Positions 1 to 11,586 of a stretch of 64,000 nt of DNA are shown here, piece by piece. Under the pieces are notes generated by a model. That model was not told the origin of the DNA. It was given only the letters and a program-made list of their open reading frames with translations, and did no database searches. Numbering within the stretch: position 1 is the stretch's first letter; every line of letters starts with the position of its first letter. The translations under genes and the position numbers were made by a program. The DNA is from Liopterus haemorrhoidalis. Lineage: Eukaryota; Arthropoda; Insecta; Coleoptera; Dytiscidae. The DNA lies in contig OZ020619.1 in NCBI GenBank assembly GCA_963971575.1, positions 28,834,800-28,898,799 on the forward strand, in the 5' to 3' direction.

Positions 1-660
1 ATTGCAATATGATGCTTGAATGTAATTAGTAATTCTAAAATGTAAACGCTTGGAACAGTTAGGATACCAAAATTTTTAAAAGCGTCGCGACAAGAGTCGC
101 GTCCGTGTAAGTAGTACGCCCCTGGGACCCAATATCTTTACGTGTAGCATACAATGCTTTTTCTCCGGCGGTTAAAAAGATTGCAAAAACGAATGATACA
201 AACATTATTTTTTTGACATTTCATATAAATTACACTGAAATCAGAAAGCAATTGAAATACTGACGTTTACAAATTAAATACACGATATCCAATTTAAAAT
301 CGAAATGAGTTAGATAAGTAGGCATGTTTCCTAACCGTCGTAGGAAAACAAATATAACATTGCCCTGCTTGTTGGTACTGCAAAGAAAAGTGTTCGTTTA
401 GAATCGTATGTATACGATAAATGTAGACAGTGGAATTACTGGAATATCAACAAACGTCTTACTTTTGTTTTGGTCATATTAATTTTTTCTTTAAAAATGT
501 TCGTTTCATCTTGTTGACGTTCGTCAAAGTTTGTTTCCATTATCTTTGTTCGTTCATCACGCGTGTTCCCGTTTATACAAAAATAAAAGCAAGCTAAAAT
601 ATATCGTTCCTTCCAGGACATAAGGTGATAAGTAGTAATGTGCCGGATCACATAAAAGAT
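1..660. other. Gene-free AT-rich stretch with an old repeat
   Basis: No coding exon or transposase is recognisable here. Around 240-370 the sequence resembles the pieces at 12900-12990 and 14815-14890, including a shared GAAATGAGTTAGRTAAG core followed by a CCGYCGTAG(G/A)AAAACAA stretch. It is therefore a dispersed repeat of unknown class. In the second copy a hAT element (13103-14807) separates the two halves. Confidence 0.4.
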
Positions 661-945
661 CCGCGGATACGGATTATGTGCGTCTTTATCCGCGGATACG
701 AACACGAATCTTGCATTGCGGTAGAAAAACGAACGACCTTGAAGCGATAGTTAGATGTGTCGTGCTTTTCCTACAAACCAAAGCATGCACACTGAGGGTA
801 GGAACACGTAGAAAGATTGTTACCGGCGCCTATAACCTTGCTAACTTGCACCGACCAGCGAGAATAAATATTGCTTTACTTTCACCCGGTACCCGGGACG
901 TAGAACGCTTGCTAGCGATTGAAACATACGCCAATGAGTAACAGG
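655..945. other. GC-richer unclassified segment with a short direct repeat
   Basis: Two copies of ATCCGCGGATACG lie about 30 bases apart near 659-701. The palindromic core resembles sequence seen near the ends of some hAT-type elements. A plus-strand frame is open from 678 to 941 (87 codons), but its product matches no family I recognise and has no splice or domain context. It is base-compositionally unlike its AT-rich surroundings and is most likely transposon-derived. Confidence 0.25.
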
Positions 946-1014
946 AATCTTTGAAACATTATTTATCAACATACAAGAAGCTGACAATCAGTTTTTACTT
1001 GCCCGACCTTAATA

Positions 1015-1525
1015 TATAAGGGGCAAGTATTGTAATCGCGAAAATTTTCGATGTCGAGATTTTGACGGATGACCACGTTTCATGGTCCAGGGAATCCAAA
1101 AAACCTATTTTCGAAGTGCCGTCCGTAAGTGTGTGTGTGTGTGTGTGTGTGTGTGTCTGTCTGTCTGTCTGTGTGTATACACGATAACTCAAAAACGGTT
1201 TAACTTAAAGAGTTCGTTCTGGTACTAAAAAATTCTCCTATTAAATGGGAAGAACCCTATTGTTTTTTATGAAAATCGGTTGACTAGAAATGGGAGTTTA
1301 CTCGTGTCGATTTTAAGATTTTTGCGAATATTTAGCAACAGAAAAATATTTCGAAAAAATTTATTGAACAACAGTTACTATAAATGCAATAACTAATAAC
1401 TTTTATTTGAGACGTTTTTTGATAAAACGAAAAATTTCGATTTTTTTTGTAAAATTATTTAAAATTTCTCAATTTTTTCATACTTATATGTAACGTTTCC
1501 ATGGTCATGATAATTAATTCGTAAC
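1015..1525 (+). repeat. Dispersed repeat family A, copy 1
   Basis: About 500 bp shared with 8255-8745. Matching blocks include a 5' part around TTTTGAC, a TG/CTGT microsatellite, then GAAATGGGAGTTTACTCGTG, TTTTAAGATTTTTGCGAATA and a 3' block ending CATACTTATATGTAACGTTT. It has no coding capacity. The layout of unique 5' part, tetranucleotide repeat and conserved 3' block resembles families B and the 39-40 kb satellite, a common architecture in insect repeats of unclear mechanism. Confidence 0.7.
1129..1172. repeat. (GT)n followed by (CTGT)n microsatellite
   Basis: An uninterrupted GT run of about 14 units passes directly into four CTGT units. The tract lies inside repeat family A, where the second copy has only a short CTGTCGGTCTGTGT trace, so it expanded after the copies separated. 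Confidence 0.9.
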
Positions 1526-2634
1526 TAGTAAAGCAAGCCTTGGACAAAAATTTGTATAGAACATAATTTGATGTATTTTTGAAGATTTATCTAAATATTA
1601 TTATTTTTTTATTTTTTTTTAAATTTACATTTTTTTTTTAAATATTTTTTTATGGGAGGGCAAGTCTAGCGGAGGTTTCCCTTCGCCACTGGTTTGATAT
1701 TATGTTGATGCGAATTACCGACATTTACAATTACTTATTAGCAGAATAATTTTTATTATTTTGTTATGAATTTGCTTTCCAACATATAATCTGCATAAGT
1801 AGCATGTTTTAGTAGATTTATTAGTCCTCCAAGCAACTAGAGGAACATGTATTATAAACCAGGCCACTTTTTGATGAAGAAATTTTGGTAAACAGGCACT
1901 TGTAATAATGTTTCTACGTGTCCACTAAACGGTGTCAACAAGCGCCGACAACAGCATACCTAACTAAACGCCTGTTTATAAGCACCGGAAACAATCTTTC
2001 TACATGCTCATACCTAGAGACACAATTTAGTTGAGTTCAAAATCACTCACTCATTTTCTTTGATTAATATATTCATTATAATAGATTAATTTAATCCAAT
2101 ATTTAATGTATACTATTCTAAAACCACGGTAAGACTGGACTAAATATAAATTTAAACGTCAGAGTAAAATTTACTCCTTCTTGAGTATTTTTAGACGAAA
2201 GCTTATGGTATGACTAATTCAAATTCACAGTTTTGCCTTACTAGAAAAAGGTCATAAGTGAATTATGCTTATAATATATATAAATTTTAGAAATACCGTT
2301 TTCGAAAACAAATATAAATATGTATATAATCTCAAATAGTATTTTTAAAACGTACTTGTTACCTTATATATTCACAGTAGGGATATGTTTGAAGATATTT
2401 CATGTCATGTCATGTCCAACAATTAATTTTAAAAAAAAATGAACATTACAAAACTTTCGAAAAAACAATAATTAGTAAAACTTTGAAATTTGCAAAAATT
2501 TAATTAGATAATACAAGTTTCAAGACATTTTATTTGATACCGCACATTACATTTATTTTTAATATTATTATTATTTTTTGAACAATGCAAAATGTCAATA
2601 ACTTGCCGAAAATTGTGGAGTGTACTATTCTGAT
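1526..2634. other. Gene-free AT-rich stretch
   Basis: Long A/T homopolymer runs and short direct repeats (for example CATGT repeated near 2400). No transposase motif, terminal repeat pair or exon was recognised. Confidence 0.5.
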
Positions 2635-3716
2635 TCACATCAATGCGCGTTACTAATTTTTAAACCACTACCGAAATAGGGTGGAAGGACAATTTTTTGG
2701 CAAAAAACGATACAATGTAATTTTATTTTTCAAAAATAAAATTTTGTCATTTTGTTGATTAACAAATCCACGCATCAAGAACTTTCTTTCGATACTACAT
2801 TCAAAGATAAAAGTAAAAAACTTACAGCAATACTATGGAAAAATAACGTATGTCGGTTTCATACGGTAACACAGGTTTTGTTGTATTAAAGTTTGTTTTA
2901 ATAACCTCAACCTCAACGATCTCGGTCATTGGTTTAAATCAGTTCTCTTTAGACCTAAACTTGAATTTCGTTACGTTTTCATATTTATTTATTTATTTAT
3001 TTATCGTATGGTATACAAAATATACAAACCACAGTAAATATAATACGGTTTCATAATTTGAAGGTTTAACATCTGAACGGTGGTTCGAAAACACTGGTCT
3101 AAGACATTCCTTTATAAAAATTCCAAAGCCAACTAGAGTATTTTTTAAAACAGTTTATTATATTTATCTTGATAATAACATATCCAAACAATACAAGGGT
3201 CGTGAGTTCAATCCCCAGTCCCGGAAAAGATTTTTGAAAAAGATTCTTCGCCGTTAAAATCTTAGGACCACTCAGCCTTCCTTACGTCCCTTAAATGGGT
3301 ACCTGTATCTCTGAATTAATATTCGGGAATATGGGGCGTGCTTCAGAGGGCAGGTAAAGCCGCCGGTCTCGGCTACCGTAAAAAGTAGGCGTTAGATTAT
3401 GCCAGAGAGCGACCTGAAAATCTCCGACAACTAGGCATTATGCCATATGAAATAATAATAAAAAATTATATTTTGCGCTATGTTTTTGTTTCTTTCGATT
3501 TAATCTAATAGGCTACTAGGTATACGCATATATTTTTCTAATTTTTTTTAAGTCTAAGTAATTTTCTTATACCTCAAAAAACTATATATGTCTGCCAAAT
3601 TTTAATCTCTAGGCACAATTTTCCACAATTCGTTTGACCACAATTTCTTCCGTTTAGAACAGAAACATGAGTGACGGTATAAGGATTTCTTGGTTATATC
3701 TACAAAATCCTAAAAA
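2635..3716 (+). repeat. Diverged, interrupted copy of repeat family B
   Basis: Two blocks match family B in order and orientation. The first, about 2635-2830, matches the block with AAACCA, GGGTG, AAAATAAAATTTTG, ATCCACG and TTTGATAC landmarks. The second, 3590-3716, matches the 3' end: GCCAAATTT, CTCTAGG, then GTGACGGTATAAGG and ACAAAATCCTAAAAA. The roughly 750 bp between them include a SINE (3190-3460). The CAGA tetranucleotide tract is essentially absent. This is the oldest-looking plus-strand copy in the window and carries no visible tRNA-like cassette. Confidence 0.6.
3190..3460 (+). mobile_element. 5'-truncated tRNA-derived SINE
   Basis: The sequence begins with a tRNA T-arm/B-box-like block (GTGAGTTCAATCCCC near 3202), continues through about 200 bp of non-tRNA body with higher GC than its surroundings, and ends in an AAT-rich tail (AATAATAATAA near 3450). 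That is the usual order of a tRNA-derived SINE: Pol III head, body, A-rich or simple-repeat tail. The A box is missing, so the copy is truncated at its 5' side. No clear target-site duplication was found. It has no coding capacity and would depend on a LINE for movement. Confidence 0.6.
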
Positions 3717-3720
3717 CAAG

Positions 3721-4460
3721 TTAATTAAGTTTTAAACATATTTTTCTAAAAATAAGCGAAAAATAAATCGAATTCCAACGATCACACTTTATTTGGTAAG
3801 GTTTAAAAATAAGTATATTTTTATTATAATTAAACTCTGAATAATCATAAACTTGCCAACATAACAAATAAAAAATAAATTGTAATACTAAATCACAATT
3901 TCCGATAAAATATTCCGCATTCCAATAAAAATAAACTAAATAATTCACTAAGTTGTCGTTTTAAACAAACAAAAACCATCACATTACCGGCCCAACCCAT
4001 CACCCTAACCTCACATTTTCACACACACCACATAATTTCGCACTATCACAAACAGTTAAATACATTACGGAAATAACTATAATGTGTAGATTCCTTCTAC
4101 ACAAGCCTCTAGTTAGCGCGACAATGCATAGCTTCCTTTCAATGGTAGCCTCTTCGTTTACAGGCAGTGACGTCATCCAGCATGTGTACATATGTACGAT
4201 ATGTGACTGATGCGTGAGTATTCCAGTGTGCATGTACGTATGTTTGTGTATATGTGTGTGTGTGATAGTGTTTGTGTAGTTAATAGATACCAGTATTTAA
4301 ACAGATGGATAACTGTGGGTTTCAGTTATTAATGAATTTCGTAATTGATGCCAACCAATGTGATTTGAATTACATTGTAGTGTTCTTTCATTAACGAAGT
4401 GTGAAGAGGAATGTCAGATAAATAAATATGTATATAGTATTATCAAAAACCATAAAATAT
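3721..4460. other. Gene-free stretch
   Basis: Nothing recognisable apart from short GT-rich runs near 4200-4275. Open frames here have no domain signature. Confidence 0.5.
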
Positions 4461-4464
4461 GAAG

Positions 4465-5145
4465 AAAGTATAATAGAACACCCGGAAAGAGAAATTCTGT
4501 ATGAATGCTGAAGGGAAATGGAAAAAGGAGCAACCAGGAACACCACTATCAAGATGGGAAAAGGAAATTAAGGGAATGTACGAATATTGTGACTACCCAA
4601 CAACACGGGTAAGGTTACAAAGGACAAAAACTAGGGCACGAAGTAACAGAACGAATGATCGACATGAACAGAAAACAAACATAAAATATTCAAGATAATA
4701 TAGCAAATATGAAAAGACCTGGATGCTGAGTAAACCATAATATTTGACAGAAAAGGGAAGTAGAGAGAAAAACGAGATTTAGATGTGGAAATGAGGAGAG
4801 GGTCAATAATTTCTGGATGAATGAGGAAGAAAGAACTTTTAGAATGTACAGGAAAGATGAGGAGACGATTGGATTATTCATTAGAAGAATGTGGAGAAAT
4901 AAGAAAAATATTTGAAAAGAAGGAGAAATTTTAATGGAAACAGTTAGGGAGTATAAATTGATGAAAGAAGTAAAAAGCAGAAGAAAGCAAATTGAGGAAA
5001 GGAGTCAACGACATTAATAAAAAGAGAAGGAGTAGATTTTGAGCCGAAAGGCAAAAATTAAAATTATTATAAATTTTGAAATTATTTTAAAATGTATTTA
5101 AATAATATTAAATAATAAATATATCTATCTATCTATCTAGTATTA
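4465..5145 (+). pseudogene. 3' end of an R1/I-like LINE (ORF2 C-terminus) with a TATC tail
   Basis: The translated plus strand shows the Lys/Glu-rich linker common at the C-terminus of R1-type LINE polyproteins, with a W-K..Q-GT...WEKE pattern near 4515. It is followed from about 4763 by a segment reading RFRCGNEER..N.WM and, after a frameshift near 4878, LEECGEIRKI. This is a degraded version of the terminal Cys-His segment. Several stops and at least one frameshift break the frame. The end is an AT-rich 3' untranslated part that finishes in a (CTAT)n run at about 5125-5140, as expected for a LINE 3' tail. Reverse transcriptase and endonuclease parts are absent, as is usual for 5'-truncated insertions. 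Confidence 0.65.
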
Positions 5146-5149
5146 TCAA

Positions 5150-6570
5150 AATAAATAACATTGTATTATATCTTAAACAGAATTTAGACACTTGGTTCAT
5201 AGCAAAAATATTCTAGGCAGAATCCAAACAATGGAACAGAAAAGTTCTGCTAACGTGGTACATAGAAAAACTAGTAAAACCTGGTACAGTTTCCATTCTA
5301 GACAGAACTGGACTGACCTGGCGGGACACCAGGAATTTCCCGGTAGCCCGTGCCCAGAAGCTTAAAATAATATGTTTTAAAAACTGAAATTTTGAATTAC
5401 TGAAATTTCTTTGCAAATTTATTATATGGGAACAAATATAATAAATCAAATTATGAAACCTTTTTTTTTTTTTGTTTATAGCCAATAGCCTGGCCCGATT
5501 TTCAAATATTAAATATGTTTCCATTTAGTAGGAATGACAAAAAGTAAAAATCTCGATAGCATTATTTGGTTATTACACGTAAATTAGCCACTAGCCGTTT
5601 ATTATCCGTTCGTTAACGGGTAATAGGAAGATGAATGGCAATGGGTATTCGAAATCGGAACCTGGTACAATCTTAATAAGTAGGGTAGCGGATACCCAGG
5701 TCCTTATCGTCATTCCTAGTAAAATACTACAAGCTCCCAGATTGTTCAGAAGGAACTTGGCGCACATAATGTTCGGGATACTATAAATTGTCGTAAAAAG
5801 TCCTACATGATATAGGGGAGACTGCTGTACCTTGAGCATAATGTACCTTGGAACACTTTTAAGTTCCTGACCTCTAACATCTAGGGGCCTCTATGTGATA
5901 TATGTAGTGTATCTATTTTGTTAGACAGTAGCCTGCTGGTTTCTTTTGTTATCAGTTCGCTTACTATTAAGTTATTTGAAGAAAAAAATGTCTTTTAGTT
6001 TTAAGTAAATATTTTAACATTTTGATATTCTTGTATTGTTTCCTGTGTAGTTATTGTCTATCATCTGTAATAACCATCTTATGCAATAGACTTTAGTGAA
6101 TAATTCTACAACATTATTTTCTACTCCAGACATAACCTGTTCAGTCTTTCGCCATTTTGAAGATTTTACGAATCCTCTTGTACCTTGTAACAACAACAAG
6201 TCTTGTACCTACATTTCAGTTCCTTCAATCTAAAATACTTATAGTGCCACGAAGCAAATAAAAACCCCGGAAAATATGTAAACTAATTTAAAAAATTTTA
6301 GGCGGGTTTCCGTCTGATCAATTAAGGATCAGCTTAGGGAATGTGTATAATCTGACGCAGAACTGATAAGTACTGATTTTATGCTTCATTTGTATAATTT
6401 GTGCTTTAGTATTTGAGTTTGATATAATTCAAGTTGATTTTAATTTATAACTCAAAATTGATGTGTATTTATAACTATTATTAATATTTATATATAATTG
6501 TTCACAATAATTTTACTATTTGTAAAAATTTTAACATAACCAAAAACAAGTGTAATATACCGCTATACAC
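5150..6570. other. Gene-free stretch
   Basis: Scattered open frames without domain signatures. A CTTGTACCTTG/TGTACCTTG word recurs at about 5829, 5843 and 6178, suggesting old low-copy repeat debris. No terminal repeats or exons recognised. Confidence 0.5.
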
Positions 6571-6582
6571 GCCTACCCAGGG

Positions 6583-6879
6583 CAGTGGCGGACTTTCGCA
6601 AAGACAAAAAAGACAATTGTCTTGGGCCCGTAATTTTCAAGGGCCCGATTTGGGAGGTGAGGACCTTTTTTTTCTCTACACTTGGATTTGGGAGGTGAGG
6701 ACCTTTTGTTTTTTTTTTTTCTCTTCACTTGGATTTGAGAGGTGGGAACCTTTTTTTTTGCTCTTCACTTGGATTTGAGAAATGAGGACCTTTTTTTGCT
6801 CTTCACTTTGAACGCCTCTAGGTTGAGGGCCCGTAAATCAAAAATGTCTTGGGCCCGGCGATGGCTTAATCCGCCACTG
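6583..6879. mobile_element. Miniature hAT element with internal minisatellite
   Basis: The ends are perfect 10-bp inverted repeats, CAGTGGCGGA at 6583-6592 and its complement at 6870-6879. They are flanked by an exact 8-bp duplication, ACCCAGGG, at 6575-6582 and 6880-6887. An 8-bp duplication with CAGTGG-type ends is diagnostic of the hAT superfamily. The 297-bp body has no transposase. It holds about four degenerate units of a 40-50-bp repeat containing CTTCACTTGGATTTG and GGTGAGGACCTTTTTT, also seen in other elements of this window. Confidence 0.93.
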
Positions 6880-7263
6880 ACCCAGGGACTTTGTTTGTTT
6901 CAACCGACTATATATTTATCATACTTTTGTAAACTACCATTTTTACCGTGGAAAACTTGCAAGGGTTTATAAAATAATTTAAAAAAATAATATAAAAAAT
7001 AAATAATAATACAAAAAGTGCACCAGATGAAAGAGAAAGTTTATTCTAGATTAATATTTAATCTTAAGAATAAATATCTACAGTATGAAATTTTAGAAAA
7101 TGTAAAAAGTGTTTCAAGAGTCTCCCCGTATTAAATAACTTTTGTAATTTGATGTATTAGTGAAAAAGTCAAGATTTTTTTGATTTTATCCCATATTTTA
7201 GGTTGCGTCTCCGATATCGGGGTCGATATCCCCGCAATTGGCTGATCAAGAGTTACTTATCAT

Positions 7264-7587
7264 CAGTAATGGCATCCCAAATTTTCAGGAAGCAGTTCTA
7301 TAAAGTCATCTAGATATCTAGGAATCTATTCTATATTTTTAAGAGTGAAAACTAATCACTTACTTCAAATTATTAAATATAAGGAAAAAATTTTAAGAGC
7401 GTATTATTAATAACCTATAAAATAAATATTACATTTGCAACACTGCAGGGCACGGCGCACGATTCTAAACTGAAGTCAGAGTAATTCATTTATTTTTAAT
7501 AATTCTAACAACCGGTTCCCTAAGGTTTCAATAATTTTAAGAAACGGTTCGCGCGAACCGGTCCGAACCGGTAGGATGCCATCACTG
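7264..7587. mobile_element. Miniature hAT element with palindromic interior
   Basis: Left end CAGTAATGGCATCCCA pairs with the right end read as CAGTGATGGCATCCTA. The 8-bp flanks are CTTATCAT and GTTATCAT (7 of 8 identical). The 324-bp body has no coding capacity and contains, near its right end, repeated AACCGGT/CGAACCGG words around a CGCGCG core that can fold on itself. Confidence 0.85.
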
Positions 7588-7989
7588 GTTATCATACTTG
7601 TAGGTCACACATATAGAAAAATAAAAGCATGGGCGATATGGAAAACAAATACTTTAAAATTCCGAGTGTATTAAAATGTTCTGTTCGCGATAATATGATC
7701 TTATATTATTTTTTAGATTCCAACACGCAAAAATAATTAGCTTGAGAACTGCGGCTCCATATGCTACATTAGATCTTTATTTTGAAATGTTTAAGTTAAA
7801 TTAACCTTATCAAGTATTCTTGGTATGCAGATACATTACTAGTACAGTACAAACTGGTTTGTGAATGTCTGGTAGACAAGACTATATGAGATTTCTTGAG
7901 CATTTGCTCATTAATGTTTATCAGAATATTATATTTATTTAATGGGTATCAGCTGATTTTACTTCCAAAATAATGGGTATGACTAGGGA

Positions 7990-8205
7990 TATAAATATAG
8001 ATCGCAGATATCGATACTTTGTATCGGTATTGTATCGTAGTATAGGTACCAGTGTTGGTATCGTAAAAAATATCTATACTACGTGGTATCGATTACTCTA
8101 GCAAAACAAAGAAGTCGGTGCTGGGGTATTGAAGGTATCGATACTTTGTATTGATATCAGTATCGTTTGAATCATCGGCATCGGAAAAAAGTATCAATAT
8201 TTGCG
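7990..8205. repeat. Degenerate array of GTATCGATAC-like palindromes
   Basis: The words GATATCGATACTTTGTATCG, GTATCGTAGTATAG, GTGGTATCGATTAC and GGTATCGATACTTTGTATTG recur at irregular spacing over about 200 bp. Each contains or extends the self-complementary core ATCGAT. No flanking terminal repeats were identified. Confidence 0.55.
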
Positions 8206-8254
8206 GGTATTAATTGTATTAATGTATTATTTAAAAAAAAAAGGACGAGTATAT

Positions 8255-8745
8255 ATATATAATTTTACCGACCGCCAACATGTAAGGGAGGTATTGTGAT
8301 CATACCGATTTTGACATTTCGAGATTTCTATGGATCTCCACGAATTGAGGTCCCTACATAACGTTTTGACTATTTTTAGCATGATGTCTGTCGGTCTGTG
8401 TACACGTGCAGAGCAAATTCGGCTAAAAGGATTTTTATGAAACTTCATATTTAAGCTTTTGACATCAATGGCACGAGTTGATCAAGTTTTGGTAAAAATT
8501 AAAACTAGAAATGGGAGTTTACTCGTGTCGGTTTTAAGATTTTTGCGAATATTTCACAACAGAGAAATATTACGAAAAAATTTATTTAACAAAAGTTAGT
8601 TATTGCTATAAAAGCAATAACTAACAACTTTTATTTGAGACATTTTTTGACAAAACGAAAAAAAAAAATTTCGAGATTTTTTCTAAGTATCTATTTTTTC
8701 ATACTTATATGTAACGTTTCCATAGTCATGATAAAAAATATCTGT
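8255..8745 (+). repeat. Dispersed repeat family A, copy 2
   Basis: Colinear with 1015-1525 through GAAATGGGAGTTTACTCGTG, TTTTAAGATTTTTGCGAATA and CATACTTATATGTAACGTTT. An internal hairpin-like pair GTTAGTTATTGC / GCAATAACTAAC near 8595-8630 is present. The microsatellite of copy 1 is reduced to a few CTGT-like units. Confidence 0.7.
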
Positions 8746-8894
8746 TAGAAAATATTGGGCCAAGTTATTTCTACTCTGCTACTAATATGTATTTTATACA
8801 AGTACTTTGTGATGGCGGTCGGTCCTGTGGTGGCCACAGCTGATTTTTTAATATTTCATTTTCACATGTCTAGTAATTTTTCGTGGCTACCATA

Positions 8895-9282
8895 GTCTAT
8901 CTCAGAAAAACTGATAGTAATAAAATTTATTATTTGTAAAAAGTTATTAATTTTCACACAGAACCGGCACACAAAATATGAATAGTTCGAAACAAAATAT
9001 TGTTAAAAACAACCGAGTGTGCCGCACATTTTATATGCGAATACGAACTACGATTAAACACAATAGATCATAAAAATGTTACCATAAAATTTTGAGGTAA
9101 AATATGGTCACACGGGTGTGTGTTTAATGATATGATAAATATGGTCACAGGCGTGCGTTTAATAAAATGATAAATAGTAATATAGAAATACACAAAACCA
9201 ATTTAAACGTGTTTAAAATGTGCACGCCACTGGTAACTGCCTGACAAAAAGATTTATTACTATCAGTCTTTCTGAGATAGAC
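8895..9282. mobile_element. Miniature inverted-repeat element of unassigned superfamily
   Basis: A terminal inverted repeat of about 29 bp (left GTCTATCTCAG..., right the complement, one mismatch) encloses 388 bp with no coding capacity. The interior holds a tandem duplication of about 38 bp near 9102-9176, sharing AATATGGTCACA and GTGYGTTTAAT. The target duplication is unclear, so the superfamily cannot be set. Confidence 0.7.
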
Positions 9283-9364
9283 GATTTTATAACAAAATTG
9301 CAACCCTAAAATGGCCTACTTAGATGAGGAAATATCGTGAATGGATTATATGTGGTAGCCACTA

Positions 9365-9502
9365 AGAGCCGGTTTCTGAAAGCCTAGTTAACAATAACCA
9401 AATAGTTAGAAAATGGTTGCTATGGTTAGTTATGGGATTGTTATATTGTAACCAAGTTTAAACAAAAGATTAAACTCAGCTAACCTTTCAGAATCCGGCC
9501 CT
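9365..9502. mobile_element. Hairpin MITE, family E, copy 1
   Basis: A short palindromic element with ends AGAGCCGGTTTCTGAAAG and (complement) AGGGCCGGATTCTGAAAG. It is homologous to 36330-36467, sharing ACCAAATAGTTAGAAAATGG and TTGCTATGGTTA. A TA dinucleotide occurs at both edges, consistent with but not proof of a Tc1/mariner-type insertion. No coding capacity. Confidence 0.75.
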
Positions 9503-10044
9503 ATATGATTTATAAAAACAAAAAATCTTCAAGAGGTGAAGACGACACCGTAACTGAATGTCCCTCGAGGCGGGCTACACCCGTCCCCCTCTTGATACGC
9601 CACTGCTAATGTGACAGAAGGTTTAATATTAATAGCATATTAATTTATGTTAAAAATAAGTTAAAATGGTTTACCGAAGGCGGTGCCTTTTTATTGCATT
9701 TAGGTGCGCCCTTGTGTAAGATTATGTCGTCAGCGCCATCATGCATTAATCATATAAGAATAGATTTAAATGTTCCCACGTCTGAAGTTGCGTTAATTTA
9801 GTGAAATTGTTTGTTCGTGAAGACGTGTTCCCTCTAAGGGTGATACTTGCAACTTTAATTAATTGAAGTTCTCAGGGGGAGCGAGATTGAATCTTTGTCT
9901 AGACTCGCAACGAGAACATAATTTGTTAAGAGCTGTCACAATAAATCTGAATAATTGTATTTAATTTTATAATTAGATGAACTAAAATACAATTCATTAT
10001 TTACATACCAAGTAAGTGGAAGATTTTTAATAATTAATAAACGC

Positions 10045-10190
10045 TTTTCAATGAGGTCCATCTTAAAAATTGCGGGACAAAGAAAATCAGATTACAAAAA
10101 CCGCTATAACGGAACGAAACAACCCAGCGAAACAAACTCAACGGTAGTTTACTCACAAATGACAGGTTCGTCATATCAAGTCGCTATTCA
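10045..10190 (+). repeat. Dispersed repeat family F, copy 1
   Basis: About 145 bp homologous to 45588-45722, 54833-54978 and 58735-58865. Landmarks are CATCTTAAAAAT, TCGAATTACAAAA (here CAGATTACAAAAA), GCTATAA, AGCGAAACAAACTC and ATATCAAGT. In two other copies a mariner helix-turn-helix remnant lies about 130 bp upstream, so F may be part of a larger composite element. Confidence 0.65.
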
Positions 10191-10639
10191 TTACTTGCTA
10201 GATATTGCGTAAATTGTAGTTTGCGATTTTTTAAACAACTTAAATATCCTGTAGTTGTATTTCGCACTATTTCGGAGACAATAGACGAATTGATCGATAA
10301 AGTTTAAGAACCTCTGTGCAACTTGTCTAGCATTATCAACCGATAAGACACTGGTCTCTATGAATACCGGAAGCCCCACCTAATTGTTACGATTACTCTC
10401 TGTTTTAAACTAGTGGAAGGCAAGCTAAATAATTTGAATATCCATGTCGCCTGTCGTATTTGGGAGACTAATGAAGCAAGTATATTAAATATTTACATCC
10501 ACACAGTTGGTTGGATTATGAATATGGATTTAATTACACGATATGAATTTAATTTGTATGAATGTCACAGGGTTATTTATGGATAAATAGGGTCTAAATT
10601 AAATTACCAAACAGCGAAGAGAATATTTTTATACAATAA

Positions 10640-10879
10640 ATATACAGAGGGAAGTAAATTCTCCTCCACAGAAGCTACAGGTTATGGAATATGTATCCCT
10701 CGCCAGGGATGTAAGGATTTCCAAGAGCTTCAAATAATGACTGTCGAGCTGGGCCATTATGAACACCCTAGCATTAATTCCACAAATGAACATTAAGAAA
10801 GCTATAATTCTGACATTCCCTTAGTTCACTCCAGTTAATCATCCGTACTGGTATACGAGAGCCACGGTAGCATTATTGA
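10640..10879 (+). pseudogene. LINE RNase H domain remnant
   Basis: Plus-strand translation gives YTEGSK followed by TGYGICIP, then after a one-base shift WAIMNTLALIPQMNIKKAII and LTF. This follows the order of the RNase H domain found in many insect LINEs, where the pattern is YTDGSK, G.G.G, an E helix with A.., and an I.TDS strand. The first Asp has become Glu, and the third catalytic Asp position (LTDS) reads LTFP followed by a stop. The remnant ends at the hAT element beginning at 10880. No reverse transcriptase part was recognised upstream. Confidence 0.6.
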
Positions 10880-11239
10880 CAGGGCCGTCCTAAGATATTC
10901 GGCGCCCGTGGGCTACTAAAAATAATGCGCCCCTCTTCATAAGGAAATACATAACCAGAACCGTAGCAATGTTTTTGGCGCCCTTGGCAAATAAATTAGG
11001 TTGATTAAACAAAAAACAAACGTCTTGACTTTCCCAAATTCAAGTGAAGAGCAAAAAAAAGGTCCTTACTTTCCCAAATCCAAGTGAAGAGCAAAAAAAA
11101 GGCCTCATCTCTCAAAAGCGCCCCTGGCAAGTGCCAACTCGTTCTGTACATAGTACATAACACCAATCAAAATGCTGCCCCAAGAAAGCTTACGCCCCGG
11201 GGCTGTAGCCCATTTAGCCCTGTGGTTAGGGCAGCCCTG
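10880..11239. mobile_element. Miniature hAT element with minisatellite units
   Basis: Inverted ends CAGGGCCGTCCTAA and (complement of the right end) CAGGGCTGCCCTAA flank a 360-bp body. The target duplication is exact: ATTATTGA at 10872-10879 and 11240-11247. Inside, in reverse orientation, are two copies of the minisatellite unit, sharing CAAGTGAAGAGCAAAAAAAA and ending in CGCCCCTGGCAA. There is no transposase, so mobility would need an autonomous hAT elsewhere. Confidence 0.93.
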
Positions 11240-11262
11240 ATTATTGAAAATAAGAAAATCAG

Positions 11263-11430
11263 CTGTCCTTAGCTGTTACCGAAAAATGTTTTGCTGCTGT
11301 TAAGAAGATAATTGAAGAAGACAATAAAACCACTAATGCAATAACAGAGCATCAACTTAAGATTGGATCCTCAACTATTAACAGAATCATACATGATCAC
11401 CTGCATTTAAAAAGTTGTCAGTCGAGAGAT
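11263..11430 (+). pseudogene. Mariner transposase helix-turn-helix remnant
   Basis: An open plus-strand segment reads AVTEKCFAAVKKIIEED and then LKIGSSTINRIIHDHLHLK. This fits the second half of the mariner paired-like DNA-binding domain, in which V..LI.EDRR.T, LGIS.GS...I and HLG.. appear in order. No catalytic domain follows: the homology stops in an A-rich tract just before repeat family B begins. The hAT element at 10880-11239 lies immediately upstream. Confidence 0.6.
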
Positions 11431-11586
11431 TCATGTAGGGTGAACTATTGTTTAAAAAAAAAGTTTTAATTTATATCGATTTTATTTTCAATATTTTTTT
11501 ATGCATGATATAAAAAGTTTATATGGTTGAATTCAGAAAAAATCCACATTGAAAGAATTTAATATATATATTCTCATTTAAAAAAA

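Noticed and set aside
10191..10379. Minus-strand 62-codon frame with fairly balanced residues
   Set aside because: No splice sites in phase with the host gene and no domain. Part of it adjoins repeat F.
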